Assembly: GCA_002426755.1 (NCBI GenBank)
Contig: DINI01000010.1
Span: 64,552 to 125,505 of the forward strand
From: Flavobacteriaceae bacterium UBA5544
GTDB lineage: Bacteria > Bacteroidota > Bacteroidia > Flavobacteriales > Flavobacteriaceae
Reading direction: 5' to 3'
DNA: 60,954 bases
Every line of letters begins with the position of its first letter. Position 1 is the first letter of the stretch. Under the pieces are notes generated by a model that did not search any database, was not told where the DNA came from, and saw only the letters and a program-made list of their open reading frames with translations. Positions 6,739 to 14,852 of this stretch are shown one piece after another. The translations under genes and the position numbers were made by a program.

Positions 6739-8625
6739 ATGCAGAAACATTCCCACAAATCATTGGAAGAGGTCCACGGAACAGTTGAAACTGCGGATAA
6801 AAAGTCGCCTTGGAAAAAGTTATTGGCATTTTTGGGCCCAGCATATCTGGTTAGTGTCGGGTATATGGATCCAGGTAATTGGGCTACAGATATTGCTGGA
6901 GGAAGCCAATTTGGCTACCAACTCATTTGGGTTCTATTGATGAGTAATATTATGGCGCTTTTGCTTCAAAGCCTTTGTGCGCGTTTGGGAGTAGTTAGGG
7001 GTCGGGATTTGGCACAGGCCTCACGTGAAGCATATAACCCATTTGTAAATTTTGTTCTATATATTTTGGCTGAAATCGCCATTGTGGCATGTGACCTAGC
7101 CGAAGTGATTGGTATGGCCATTGGTTTGAGTCTTCTGTTTGGATTGCCAATGGTCTGGGGTGTTACCATTACAGCTTTGGATACATTCTTATTACTCTTT
7201 TTGTTGAATAAAGGAATGCGAAAAATGGAAGTCTTCATCATAGGTCTTATTCTCATCATTGGGCTTTCCTTTTTGGTAGAAATGTTTTTGGCAAAACCAG
7301 ATGTTGGCGATATTATGGCGGGCTTAATACCTTCACTTCCTAACAGTACCGCATTGTATATAGCCATTGGGATCATTGGTGCAACAGTAATGCCACACAA
7401 TCTGTATTTACACTCATCGTTGGTGCAATCCAGAAAGATAGAGCGTACCAAGAAAGGAATCAAACAAGCTTTAAAATATAACTTTATAGACTCTGCCATT
7501 GCTCTGAATCTTGCATTTTTTGTGAATGCTGCCATCTTGATTTTGGCGGCATCGGTATTCTATAAAAACGGAATGTATGAAATAGCCGAAATCCAAGATG
7601 CCCATGCCCTTTTAGAACCACTTTTGGGATCCAATCTGGCGCCTACATTTTTTGCCATTGCTTTGATCGCTGCAGGCCAAAGTAGTACCCTTACTGGGAC
7701 GCTAGCAGGACAGATTGTTATGGAAGGACATTTGAATTTGCGCATACAACCTTGGGTACGACGGTTAATAACAAGGATGTTAGCAATTATCCCAGCGCTC
7801 TTAACAGTTATTTATTTTGGTGAAAGTGGTACTGGTAGATTACTGGTATTAAGTCAAGTAGTGTTGAGTTTGCAATTGGGGTTTGCCATCATTCCGCTTA
7901 TCCATTTTGTGAGTAGTAAAAAATTGATGAATGGGTTCGAAATTAAATGGCCTTTGCGCATTGCATCATGGCTGATTACGATCATCATCGTTGGGTTGAA
8001 TGCAAAATTGGTCTATGATGAAATTACAGGATGGCTTACCACGGCAGAAAACCCAATTTATATTTGGGTATTTGTGGTTCCAATCGCCATAGGGGCAGCG
8101 TTTCTTCTTTTGTATATCACCTTTAAGACAACGACTTCTGATATGAAATTTAAAAATCGCAAGATGGTACCCCATATTCTTGATGCTAAAATTGAAGAAG
8201 TCATCAAGCCATTATCGTATAAAAAAATCGCAATTCCTGTCGATTTTTCAACCTCGGATGAAAAAAGTATTTCCACGGCCCTGCAATTGGGCGGAACCGA
8301 TGCCGAATACACGCTGATTCATATTGTGGAAACCCCCGGAGCTATGATCTATGGTGATGAGATTGATGATTTTGAAACAGAAAGTGATGAAAAATTCTTA
8401 AATACTTACAAAGAAAAGCTGGAACAAAAAGGATTTAAGGTAAATGTAGAACTTGGGTTTGGATCTCCAAAAAAGAGCATTCCCAAAATTGTAAACGCCT
8501 CAAACTTTGACTTGCTCGTTTTAGGAAGCCACGGACATACAGGGTTTAAAGATTTATTATTTGGAACCACCGTTGACGGTGTGCGGCATAAGGTGAATAT
8601 TCCGGTAATGATTGTAAGAGATTAA
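6739..8625 (+). CDS. mntH: NRAMP divalent metal (Mn/Fe) transporter fused to universal stress domain
   Basis: A 628-residue protein. Residues about 30-470 form the NRAMP/SLC11 proton-coupled metal importer, with the two metal-site motifs DPGN (44-47) in the first helix and MPHN (218-221) in the sixth. Many hydrophobic segments are visible. Residues 494-628 form a cytoplasmic UspA-type domain, starting IAIPVDFS and ending with the nucleotide-binding signature GSHGHTG plus LLFGTTVDGV. Ordinary MntH is about 410-450 residues, so the Usp tail is an addition, one known in Bacteroidota relatives. The gene follows the DtxR/MntR gene by nine bases and precedes a beta-barrel gene, forming a metal operon. 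Mn is inferred; Fe cannot be excluded. Confidence 0.9.
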   Translation: MQKHSHKSLEEVHGTVETADKKSPWKKLLAFLGPAYLVSVGYMDPGNWATDIAGGSQFGYQLIWVLLMSNIMALLLQSLCARLGVVRGRDLAQASREAYNPFVNFVLYILAEIAIVACDLAEVIGMAIGLSLLFGLPMVWGVTITALDTFLLLFLLNKGMRKMEVFIIGLILIIGLSFLVEMFLAKPDVGDIMAGLIPSLPNSTALYIAIGIIGATVMPHNLYLHSSLVQSRKIERTKKGIKQALKYNFIDSAIALNLAFFVNAAILILAASVFYKNGMYEIAEIQDAHALLEPLLGSNLAPTFFAIALIAAGQSSTLTGTLAGQIVMEGHLNLRIQPWVRRLITRMLAIIPALLTVIYFGESGTGRLLVLSQVVLSLQLGFAIIPLIHFVSSKKLMNGFEIKWPLRIASWLITIIIVGLNAKLVYDEITGWLTTAENPIYIWVFVVPIAIGAAFLLLYITFKTTTSDMKFKNRKMVPHILDAKIEEVIKPLSYKKIAIPVDFSTSDEKSISTALQLGGTDAEYTLIHIVETPGAMIYGDEIDDFETESDEKFLNTYKEKLEQKGFKVNVELGFGSPKKSIPKIVNASNFDLLVLGSHGHTGFKDLLFGTTVDGVRHKVNIPVMIVRD

Positions 8626-8629
8626 TGAA

Positions 8630-9376
8630 ATGATATTGAAAAATTTTATAATAGTTTGCTTCATAAGTTGTTCCTTTTCGATAAATGCGCAAACAATCCT
8701 TACCGACAGACCTGACCAAACGGAAGGTTCTTCCACAATTCCCAAAGGTAGTTTTCAAATAGAAACTGGCGTACTGATTAGTTATACCGAAGATGGCACA
8801 AACAAGGAACGACAAATTTTGTCTCCTTCAACGCTTTTTAGGATTTCTATTCTCGAAGGATTCGAATTGAGGTTGGTCAATCAGCTTGAAAGTTTAAAAT
8901 ACAATAATGCCAATTCCGTTACAGGAATCAGTGATTTGGAAATTGGAGCCAAGCTACAATTACTTCATAAAGAAAATGTCAATACCGAGATTGCCATCTT
9001 GTCCCATGTAATTCTTCCTACTGGTTCAAAAGAACTTTCGGGCAATGCTTTTGGAACCGTCAACAAACTATCTGTTTCGCATTCCATAAACGAAATCTTT
9101 GGTTTAGGCTATAATCTTGGATATAATTATTTTGGAGAAGACAATGGCGACTTTACCTACTCATGTGCCTTGGGAGTTGCTATGACCGATAAAATCGGAT
9201 TATATATAGAACCTTATGGGGAATGGGTAAATTTTGAAGAGTATCAATCCAATGTAGATGCGGGATTTACATATTTGTTGAAAGAAAATCTACAATTTGA
9301 TGTTTCTTTCGGAACAGGAATCAACCACACGATGAACTATATCGCAGCGGGATGCAGTATTAATTTTTCTAAATAA
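8630..9376 (+). CDS. outer-membrane beta-barrel, Phenol_MetA_deg-like family
   Basis: A 248-residue exported protein with a signal peptide (about 1-20, ending SINAQ) followed by the characteristic start LTDRPDQTEGSSTIPKGSFQ, seen in the Phenol_MetA_deg/transporter family. The rest alternates short beta strands with turns and ends NYIAAGCSINFSK, as expected for an outer-membrane barrel. The start is four bases after the transporter stop, so it is co-transcribed with the NRAMP gene and may be a porin for the metal or simply a co-regulated envelope protein. The family name does not imply phenol metabolism here. Confidence 0.72.
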   Translation: MILKNFIIVCFISCSFSINAQTILTDRPDQTEGSSTIPKGSFQIETGVLISYTEDGTNKERQILSPSTLFRISILEGFELRLVNQLESLKYNNANSVTGISDLEIGAKLQLLHKENVNTEIAILSHVILPTGSKELSGNAFGTVNKLSVSHSINEIFGLGYNLGYNYFGEDNGDFTYSCALGVAMTDKIGLYIEPYGEWVNFEEYQSNVDAGFTYLLKENLQFDVSFGTGINHTMNYIAAGCSINFSK

Positions 9377-9471
9377 TAAGATGCATCAGAATTCCGTCTT
9401 TTTAAGAGTCTCGATTTAGGAAGCAATTTTTAAAATTAGTAACTTTCGTTTTTTTAAAACGCAACCATCCT

Positions 9472-11496
9472 ATGTGCCGATTCTCTATTTTGTTTTTGAG
9501 CTTTATCGCTTATCAATGTGTTTTTTCACAACAACAAAAAATTCCATTTCAGCCTTTAGATGTTTTTGAATTGGAATGGGTGACAGACCCACAAATTTCT
9601 CCTGATGGAAAACAAATTGTATACAGACGGAATGGTTTTGACATCATGAAAGACAATTCAATAGGAAATCTTTGGATTGTTAATGCTGATGGGACATCAC
9701 ATCGAAAGTTGACATCAAGAGAAGTCAGTGAATCACAAGCTAGTTGGTCACCAACGGGAGATCGAATTGCTTTTGCAAGTTCTACAGAAGAAGGTTCCGA
9801 AATATATATGTATTGGACCGCAACAGGGCAAATTGCAAAACTTTCGCAACTCGAAAAATCACCTAACTCATTGACCTGGTCACCTGATGGGAAGTCCTTG
9901 GCATTCACAATGTTCATATCCGAAAAACCACCAGTGGTCGCCAAAATGCCAGAAAAACCAAAAGGCGCAAAATGGGCAGAACCTGCAAGAATCACGGACC
10001 GATTAAAACACGAAGCCGATGGAAGTGGATATATAGAACCAGGTTTCTCACATATTTTTATAATACCTGCAGAAGGTGGTTCGCCAAGACAACTGAGTTC
10101 AGAAAATTATGACCATAGCGGAAGTCTGTCCTTTTCTCCAGATGGAAAATCCATTTATTTTTCAGCCAATCGTTTTGAAGATTGGGAGTACCGATTCCGT
10201 AATAGTGAGGTTTATAAAGTGGATGTTGACTCAAAAACGATAACCGCTCTAACGACTCAAGATGGACCAGATTATTCACCTGCCGTTTCTCCAGACGGAA
10301 AAACGATTGCCTATTTGGGGTTTGAAGATAAGGTTCAAGACCATCAAAATACGTTATTACACCTGATGAATTCAGATGGAAGCAACAAACGCGTGATTTC
10401 TTCGAAACTGGATGAAAGTGTTTCAGACATTTATTGGGACAAGGACGGAAAAGGCTTGTATTTTATGTACGACGAAAAGGGAAATTCTAAAATTGGTCAC
10501 ATCACCACTTCTGGGAACATTACAAAACGCGCAGACAATGTTGGAGGCACAACTATCGGACGGCCTTATGCTTCAGGTTCGTATTCGGTTTCTAACAATG
10601 GCACCATTACATATACAAAATCACGACCAGAATATCCTGCGGAATTGGCTGTCATTGAGAGCAAAAAAGAGCCAAGATTAATAACTAATTTGAATGCGGA
10701 CGTGCTAAATTATCGAGAACTTGGCAAAACTGAAGAGGTTTGGTATAAATCGAGCTTTGATGGTCGCGATATTCAAGGCTGGATTGTAAAACCGCCATTT
10801 TATGACGCATCCAAAAAATACCCTTTAATTGTTGAAAATCATGGTGGCCCAATCTTAAATTATGGCGACAGATTTACTGCAGAAATTCAATTGTACGCAG
10901 CGGATGGATTTGTCGTTTTTTATCCAAATCCGAGAGGAAGTACCAGTTATGGCGAAGAATTTGGGAATCTTTTAAAAAATAATTACCCTGGGAACGATTA
11001 TAACGATGTGATGGATGGTGTCGATTATTTGGTCAATAAAGGAATTGCGGACAACGAGAAATTATTCGTAACAGGTGGAAGCGCAGGAGGTATTATGACC
11101 GCATGGATGATTGGAAAAAACAATCGGTTCAAGGCTGCAGTGGTCGTAAAACCAGTGATGAATTGGATTAGTAAAACCTTGACAGCCGACAACTATTTTG
11201 AGTATGCCGATACTCGCTATCCAGGGCAACCGTGGGAAAATTTTGAAACCTATTGGAAATTTTCACCAATCTCATTGGTTGGTAATATCAAAACTCCTAC
11301 AATGGTGATGGTTGGAATGAAAGATTTAAGAACGCCTCCTAGTGAAGCCAAACAGCTGTATCACGCCCTAAAACTTCGAAAAATCGAAACGGTTTTGGTG
11401 GAGATTCCCGAGTCATACCACAACATTGCTAACAAGCCAAGTAATTTGATTAGCAAAGTGGCGCATACTTTGGCTTGGTTTAAAAAGTATAATTAA
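9472..11496 (+). CDS. secreted S9 family serine peptidase (prolyl oligopeptidase/DPP type)
   Basis: A 674-residue protein with a signal peptide (about 1-20, ending CVFSQQ). It has a beta-propeller of WD40-like PD40 repeats (about 30-390, with repeated SPDGK and SPTGD turns), then a C-terminal alpha/beta-hydrolase domain (about 420-674). The catalytic triad reads as Ser537 in GGSAGG, Asp618 in GMKDLRTPP and His650 in ESYHNI. NPRGSTSYG is also typical. It would cleave short peptides in the periplasm. Length and order match the family. It appears to be a single gene between the metal operon and the convergent feo operon. Confidence 0.9.
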   Translation: MCRFSILFLSFIAYQCVFSQQQKIPFQPLDVFELEWVTDPQISPDGKQIVYRRNGFDIMKDNSIGNLWIVNADGTSHRKLTSREVSESQASWSPTGDRIAFASSTEEGSEIYMYWTATGQIAKLSQLEKSPNSLTWSPDGKSLAFTMFISEKPPVVAKMPEKPKGAKWAEPARITDRLKHEADGSGYIEPGFSHIFIIPAEGGSPRQLSSENYDHSGSLSFSPDGKSIYFSANRFEDWEYRFRNSEVYKVDVDSKTITALTTQDGPDYSPAVSPDGKTIAYLGFEDKVQDHQNTLLHLMNSDGSNKRVISSKLDESVSDIYWDKDGKGLYFMYDEKGNSKIGHITTSGNITKRADNVGGTTIGRPYASGSYSVSNNGTITYTKSRPEYPAELAVIESKKEPRLITNLNADVLNYRELGKTEEVWYKSSFDGRDIQGWIVKPPFYDASKKYPLIVENHGGPILNYGDRFTAEIQLYAADGFVVFYPNPRGSTSYGEEFGNLLKNNYPGNDYNDVMDGVDYLVNKGIADNEKLFVTGGSAGGIMTAWMIGKNNRFKAAVVVKPVMNWISKTLTADNYFEYADTRYPGQPWENFETYWKFSPISLVGNIKTPTMVMVGMKDLRTPPSEAKQLYHALKLRKIETVLVEIPESYHNIANKPSNLISKVAHTLAWFKKYN

Positions 11497-11541
11497 GAGG
11501 AAAAATAAAGGCTTGTTTGATGATATAGTTGTCATAGGACA

Positions 11542-11679
11542 TTAATGACAACCGCAATCATCTCCACTGCCACACCCTCTATCGGTTTTTGCTTTCTTAA
11601 AGAAGTATTTTTTTATTAAAAAAAACAACGCAAAAGCTAAAGCAGAAAAAACTAATATATTTTGAATTAATGTATTCAT
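11542..11679 (-). CDS. small FeoB-associated Cys-rich membrane protein
   Basis: A 45-residue protein too short for usual gene callers. It has one membrane helix (about 5-22, rich in Ala, Leu and Phe), then a basic stretch KKYFFKKAK, then a C-terminal tail RGCGSGDDCGCH with three cysteines and a terminal histidine. Small proteins with a single helix and a Cys-rich tail are often encoded next to feoB and may help assemble the transporter or bind Fe(II). The start is 17 bp downstream of the feoB stop on the same strand, so it is very likely the last gene of the feo operon. Confidence 0.85.
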   Translation of the reverse strand: MNTLIQNILVFSALAFALFFLIKKYFFKKAKTDRGCGSGDDCGCH

Positions 11680-11696
11680 AATGGTTTAGTCGAAAA

Positions 11697-13796
11697 TTAT
11701 TTCAAAACCTGATACGCTATCAATGCAACAATATAAGCAAATCCACTCATAATAAAAAGCTGCAAGACGGGCCATTTCCACGTATTTGTTTCTTTTTTCA
11801 CAATGGCTAAAGTACTCATGCATTGCATTGCAAAGGCATAAAAAAGTAATAATGAAACCCCTGAAGCAAAATTAAATAATGGACCGCCAAGAATCGGGTT
11901 GACCTCACCTGCCATTCGGTTTTTAATGGTGTCTTCATCGTCACTGCCTACACTATAAATAGTGGCCAAAGTACCAACAAATACCTCACGTGCCGCAAAA
12001 GAACTCACAATGGCAATCCCAATTTTCCAATCATAACCCAGTGGTCTAATTGTTGGTTCGATCGCTCTACCAGTAATTCCTATAAATGAATGTTCAAGTT
12101 TGTAGGAGGCAATATGCTGTTGTAATTCTTCTTCATTCAAATTTTGTGAAGCATATTGTTCGGTCACTATCGCTTCAGCTTTGTTGAAATCATCACCTGG
12201 TCCGTAAGATGCCAAAAACCACAATACAATTGATATTGCCAAAATAATTTTACCAGCTCCAAACACAAAAGATTTTGTTTTTTCTATAACAGTCAAAGCT
12301 ACGTTTTTGAATAATGGCCATTTGTAATTAGGCATCTCAATAACAAAAAATGTTTTGCTTTTAATTTTCAAAATCTTATTCAAAATATAGGCTGAACCGA
12401 TTGCTGCTCCAAACCCAAGAAGGTAAAGAAGCATTAAGGTCAATGCTTGATATCCCAAACCAAAAATTCTTCCTTCAGGAATCACCAATGAAATAATAAT
12501 CAAATACACCGGCAATCTTGCAGAACAGGTTGTAAACGGGGTCACTAAAATGGTAATCAAGCGCTCTTTCCAACTTTCAATGTTACGTGTTGCCATAATG
12601 GCTGGAATGGCACATGCGGTACCAGAAATCAATGGCACCACACTTTTTCCACTCAATCCAAAGCGCCGCATGATTCGATCCATTAAGAACACCACGCGAC
12701 TCATATATCCGCTTTCTTCCAACACGGAAATGAATAAAAACAAAAACGCAATCTGTGGAATAAAAATGACGATTCCTCCAAGCCCTGGGATAATTCCTTC
12801 AGCCAAAAGATTGGTAAAAGCGCCAGTAGGCATAATATTTTTGGTCCATTCGCTTAAGGAAGCAAAAGCACTGTCAATAAAATCCATCGGAACACTTGAC
12901 CAATCATAAATAGCTTGGAAAATGGTCAATAATATCACAAAAAAGATGGCATAACCCCAAACTTTATGAGTCAATATGCGATCGAATCGAATGCGTAAGT
13001 CTTTAGCAGCTTTTAAATCAATCGTTTGACCTATTTTTAGCGTATCATTGATAAATTGATAACGTTTGATGGTTTCTTTCTGTTGCAAGCGTTTTAAATC
13101 ACTTTTGGACTTCGTTTTGAAGTCGGCGACAGAGCTAATCTCGTTTCTGTCAGTCTTTCCAAAATTGACATCTTGGGTTATGACCAGCCAAAGTTTATAC
13201 AATAACTGATTTGGAAATGCTTTTCGAAGATTGTCAAAATACTCTATATCAATTTCGGAAGCGTGCATACAAGCTTCAATAGACAATTCTTTATAATTGG
13301 AAATCAATTCTTTTAGTTCATCAATTCCTTTTCGTTTTCTGGTGCTTACAAGTGCTATTTTGGTTTTAAGTCGCTCTTCCAATAAAGCAATATCTAGACT
13401 GATTCCTTTATACGCCATTCTATCGGACATGTTGATGACCAAAATGGTAGGAATCTCCAAATCTTTAATTTGCGTAAAAAGAAGTAGATTTCGTTTTAAA
13501 TTTTCAACATCACTCACCACAACGGCAACGTCTGGAAAATCTTTATCGTTCTTGTTCAGAAGCAATTCGATGACCACATTTTCATCAAGTGATGATGCAT
13601 TCAAACTATATGTTCCTGGTAAATCAATAATATGGGCTTTCACACCACGTGGTAATTTACAAATACCTTCTTTTTTTTCAACGGTGATGCCGGGATAGTT
13701 ACCCACTTTTTGGTTTAGACCCGTTAAAGAATTGAAGACAGAAGTTTTCCCGGTATTTGGATTCCCGATTAAGGCGACATTGATTTGCTTACTCAT
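11697..13796 (-). CDS. feoB: ferrous iron transporter FeoB
   Basis: A 699-residue inner-membrane Fe(II) importer. The N-terminal G domain has G1 GNPNTGKTS (11-19), G3 DLPGTY and a G4 region NMSD. A helical linker follows, then two Gate-type membrane halves (about 275-699), including the conserved VPLISGTACAIPAIMATR. The start overlaps the feoA stop by four bases (ATGA), which points to translational coupling. The Cys-rich partner gene lies 17 bp downstream. Length fits the Bacteroidota form of FeoB without a fused FeoA domain. Confidence 0.96.
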   Translation of the reverse strand: MSKQINVALIGNPNTGKTSVFNSLTGLNQKVGNYPGITVEKKEGICKLPRGVKAHIIDLPGTYSLNASSLDENVVIELLLNKNDKDFPDVAVVVSDVENLKRNLLLFTQIKDLEIPTILVINMSDRMAYKGISLDIALLEERLKTKIALVSTRKRKGIDELKELISNYKELSIEACMHASEIDIEYFDNLRKAFPNQLLYKLWLVITQDVNFGKTDRNEISSVADFKTKSKSDLKRLQQKETIKRYQFINDTLKIGQTIDLKAAKDLRIRFDRILTHKVWGYAIFFVILLTIFQAIYDWSSVPMDFIDSAFASLSEWTKNIMPTGAFTNLLAEGIIPGLGGIVIFIPQIAFLFLFISVLEESGYMSRVVFLMDRIMRRFGLSGKSVVPLISGTACAIPAIMATRNIESWKERLITILVTPFTTCSARLPVYLIIISLVIPEGRIFGLGYQALTLMLLYLLGFGAAIGSAYILNKILKIKSKTFFVIEMPNYKWPLFKNVALTVIEKTKSFVFGAGKIILAISIVLWFLASYGPGDDFNKAEAIVTEQYASQNLNEEELQQHIASYKLEHSFIGITGRAIEPTIRPLGYDWKIGIAIVSSFAAREVFVGTLATIYSVGSDDEDTIKNRMAGEVNPILGGPLFNFASGVSLLLFYAFAMQCMSTLAIVKKETNTWKWPVLQLFIMSGFAYIVALIAYQVLK

Positions 13797-14023
13797 AAAA
13801 TAATGTCAATTAAAACATGAATGGCAGTCTCTTTTCTAATGGCTAAATGGGTTCCGTTGATGTTGAGATACATAGGGTCTGCAAAAGGAGCAACCTGAAC
13901 AAGCTCAACAAAATTGCCTGGCAAACAGCCCATTTCCAATAATTTCAATGGAATGTGAATGGAAGAAACGTCAAGGATGACTGCTCTTTCGCCTCGTTTA
14001 ATCTGTGCTAATGTGGTTTGCAA
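13793..14023 (-). CDS. feoA: FeoA domain protein
   Basis: A 76-residue small SH3-like protein that acts with FeoB in ferrous iron uptake. It begins at a TTG codon, and this start agrees with a promoter whose -7 element ends about 27 bases upstream. Family features visible are IKRGERAVI, LLEMGCLPG and a C-terminal NGTHLAIRKETAIHVLI. It is the first gene of the feoA-feoB-Cys-rich protein operon. Confidence 0.92.
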   Translation of the reverse strand: MQTTLAQIKRGERAVILDVSSIHIPLKLLEMGCLPGNFVELVQVAPFADPMYLNINGTHLAIRKETAIHVLIDIIL

Positions 14024-14049
14024 GCTTATTTAGATTGATTTTAAAGAAG

Positions 14050-14080
14050 CAAAAGTAAGTGAAAAAAATGTGAGGGTCAA
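14050..14080 (-). promoter_or_regulatory. feoAp: promoter of the feo operon (-33 TTG and -7 TACTTTTG)
   Basis: On the minus strand the -7 element TACTTTTG (14057 to 14050) matches TAnnTTTG. A TTG at 14080-14078 lies 20 bases further upstream, within the spacing used in Bacteroidota. The predicted leader before the TTG start of feoA is about 20 bases. Confidence 0.6.
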
Positions 14081-14098
14081 AGTTTAGGCTTTAAAGTT

Positions 14099-14767
14099 TC
14101 AATCTTCCCTTTTTAAAACTATGATGTCTTCAAGTAATCTATCAATATCGTCGGGGTTTGTACCATCATAATAACCCCGAATTTGTTTTTTTTTGTCGAT
14201 GAGCATAAAGTTTTCTGTATGTATCATATCATATTCATCACCATTTCCATCTGTTTTTACGGCCATATAACTTTTTCTTGCAAGCTCATAAATTTGTTTT
14301 TTATCACCCGTGACCAAATTCCATTTCTTATCATTCACACCTTTTTCCATGGCATAGTGTTTCAATTGTGCCACGCTATCAATTTGAGGTGTTACAGAAT
14401 GGGATAATAGCATTACTTCATCATCGTCCATAATAGCTTTTTGAATCTGTGCCATATGGTCGGTCATTATCGGGCAAATGGTCTGGCAGGTTGTAAAAAA
14501 GAAATCGGCTACATAAATTTTATCCTTATAATCGGCTTGTGTGATGGTTTTTCCATTTTGGTTGGTAAGACTGAAATCAGCAATTTTATGATACTTACTG
14601 ACATATTGAATGGTGCTATCAACCATTTCGGCATTCACTCTGGAAGGTTGGTATATAGGGAGAACTTTCTTTGGTTTCAAGATGGAATAGAATATGGAAA
14701 TGATGATTAGGGAAAGAATCAAAAAGCCAATCCAGAAAAATTTAAACTCTTTAAAGAAGGAGAACAT
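14099..14767 (-). CDS. SCO1/SenC family copper chaperone
   Basis: A 222-residue protein anchored by one N-terminal membrane helix (about 8-30), with a periplasmic thioredoxin-like domain. The copper-binding CxxxC motif is present (TTCQTICP, Cys94 and Cys98), and the conserved downstream histidine is His183 in MIHTENFMLI. SCO proteins deliver copper to, or reduce, the CuA centre of cytochrome c oxidase. No oxidase genes are in the window, so its target here is unknown. It reads towards the feo operon, with its stop about 75 bp before the feoA start, and diverges from the M1 peptidase gene. Confidence 0.9.
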   Translation of the reverse strand: MFSFFKEFKFFWIGFLILSLIIISIFYSILKPKKVLPIYQPSRVNAEMVDSTIQYVSKYHKIADFSLTNQNGKTITQADYKDKIYVADFFFTTCQTICPIMTDHMAQIQKAIMDDDEVMLLSHSVTPQIDSVAQLKHYAMEKGVNDKKWNLVTGDKKQIYELARKSYMAVKTDGNGDEYDMIHTENFMLIDKKKQIRGYYDGTNPDDIDRLLEDIIVLKRED

Positions 14768-14852
14768 CTGCTTAAAATTTAAGGCGTTATGTAAGATTTG
14801 AGCGCAAAAATACGACAGATAAGCAAGAAATTAGGTATTTTTAACATCCTAT

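Noticed and set aside
6966..7535. 189-codon frame on the minus strand
   Set aside because: Shadow of the NRAMP gene; long antisense frames are common over membrane protein genes.
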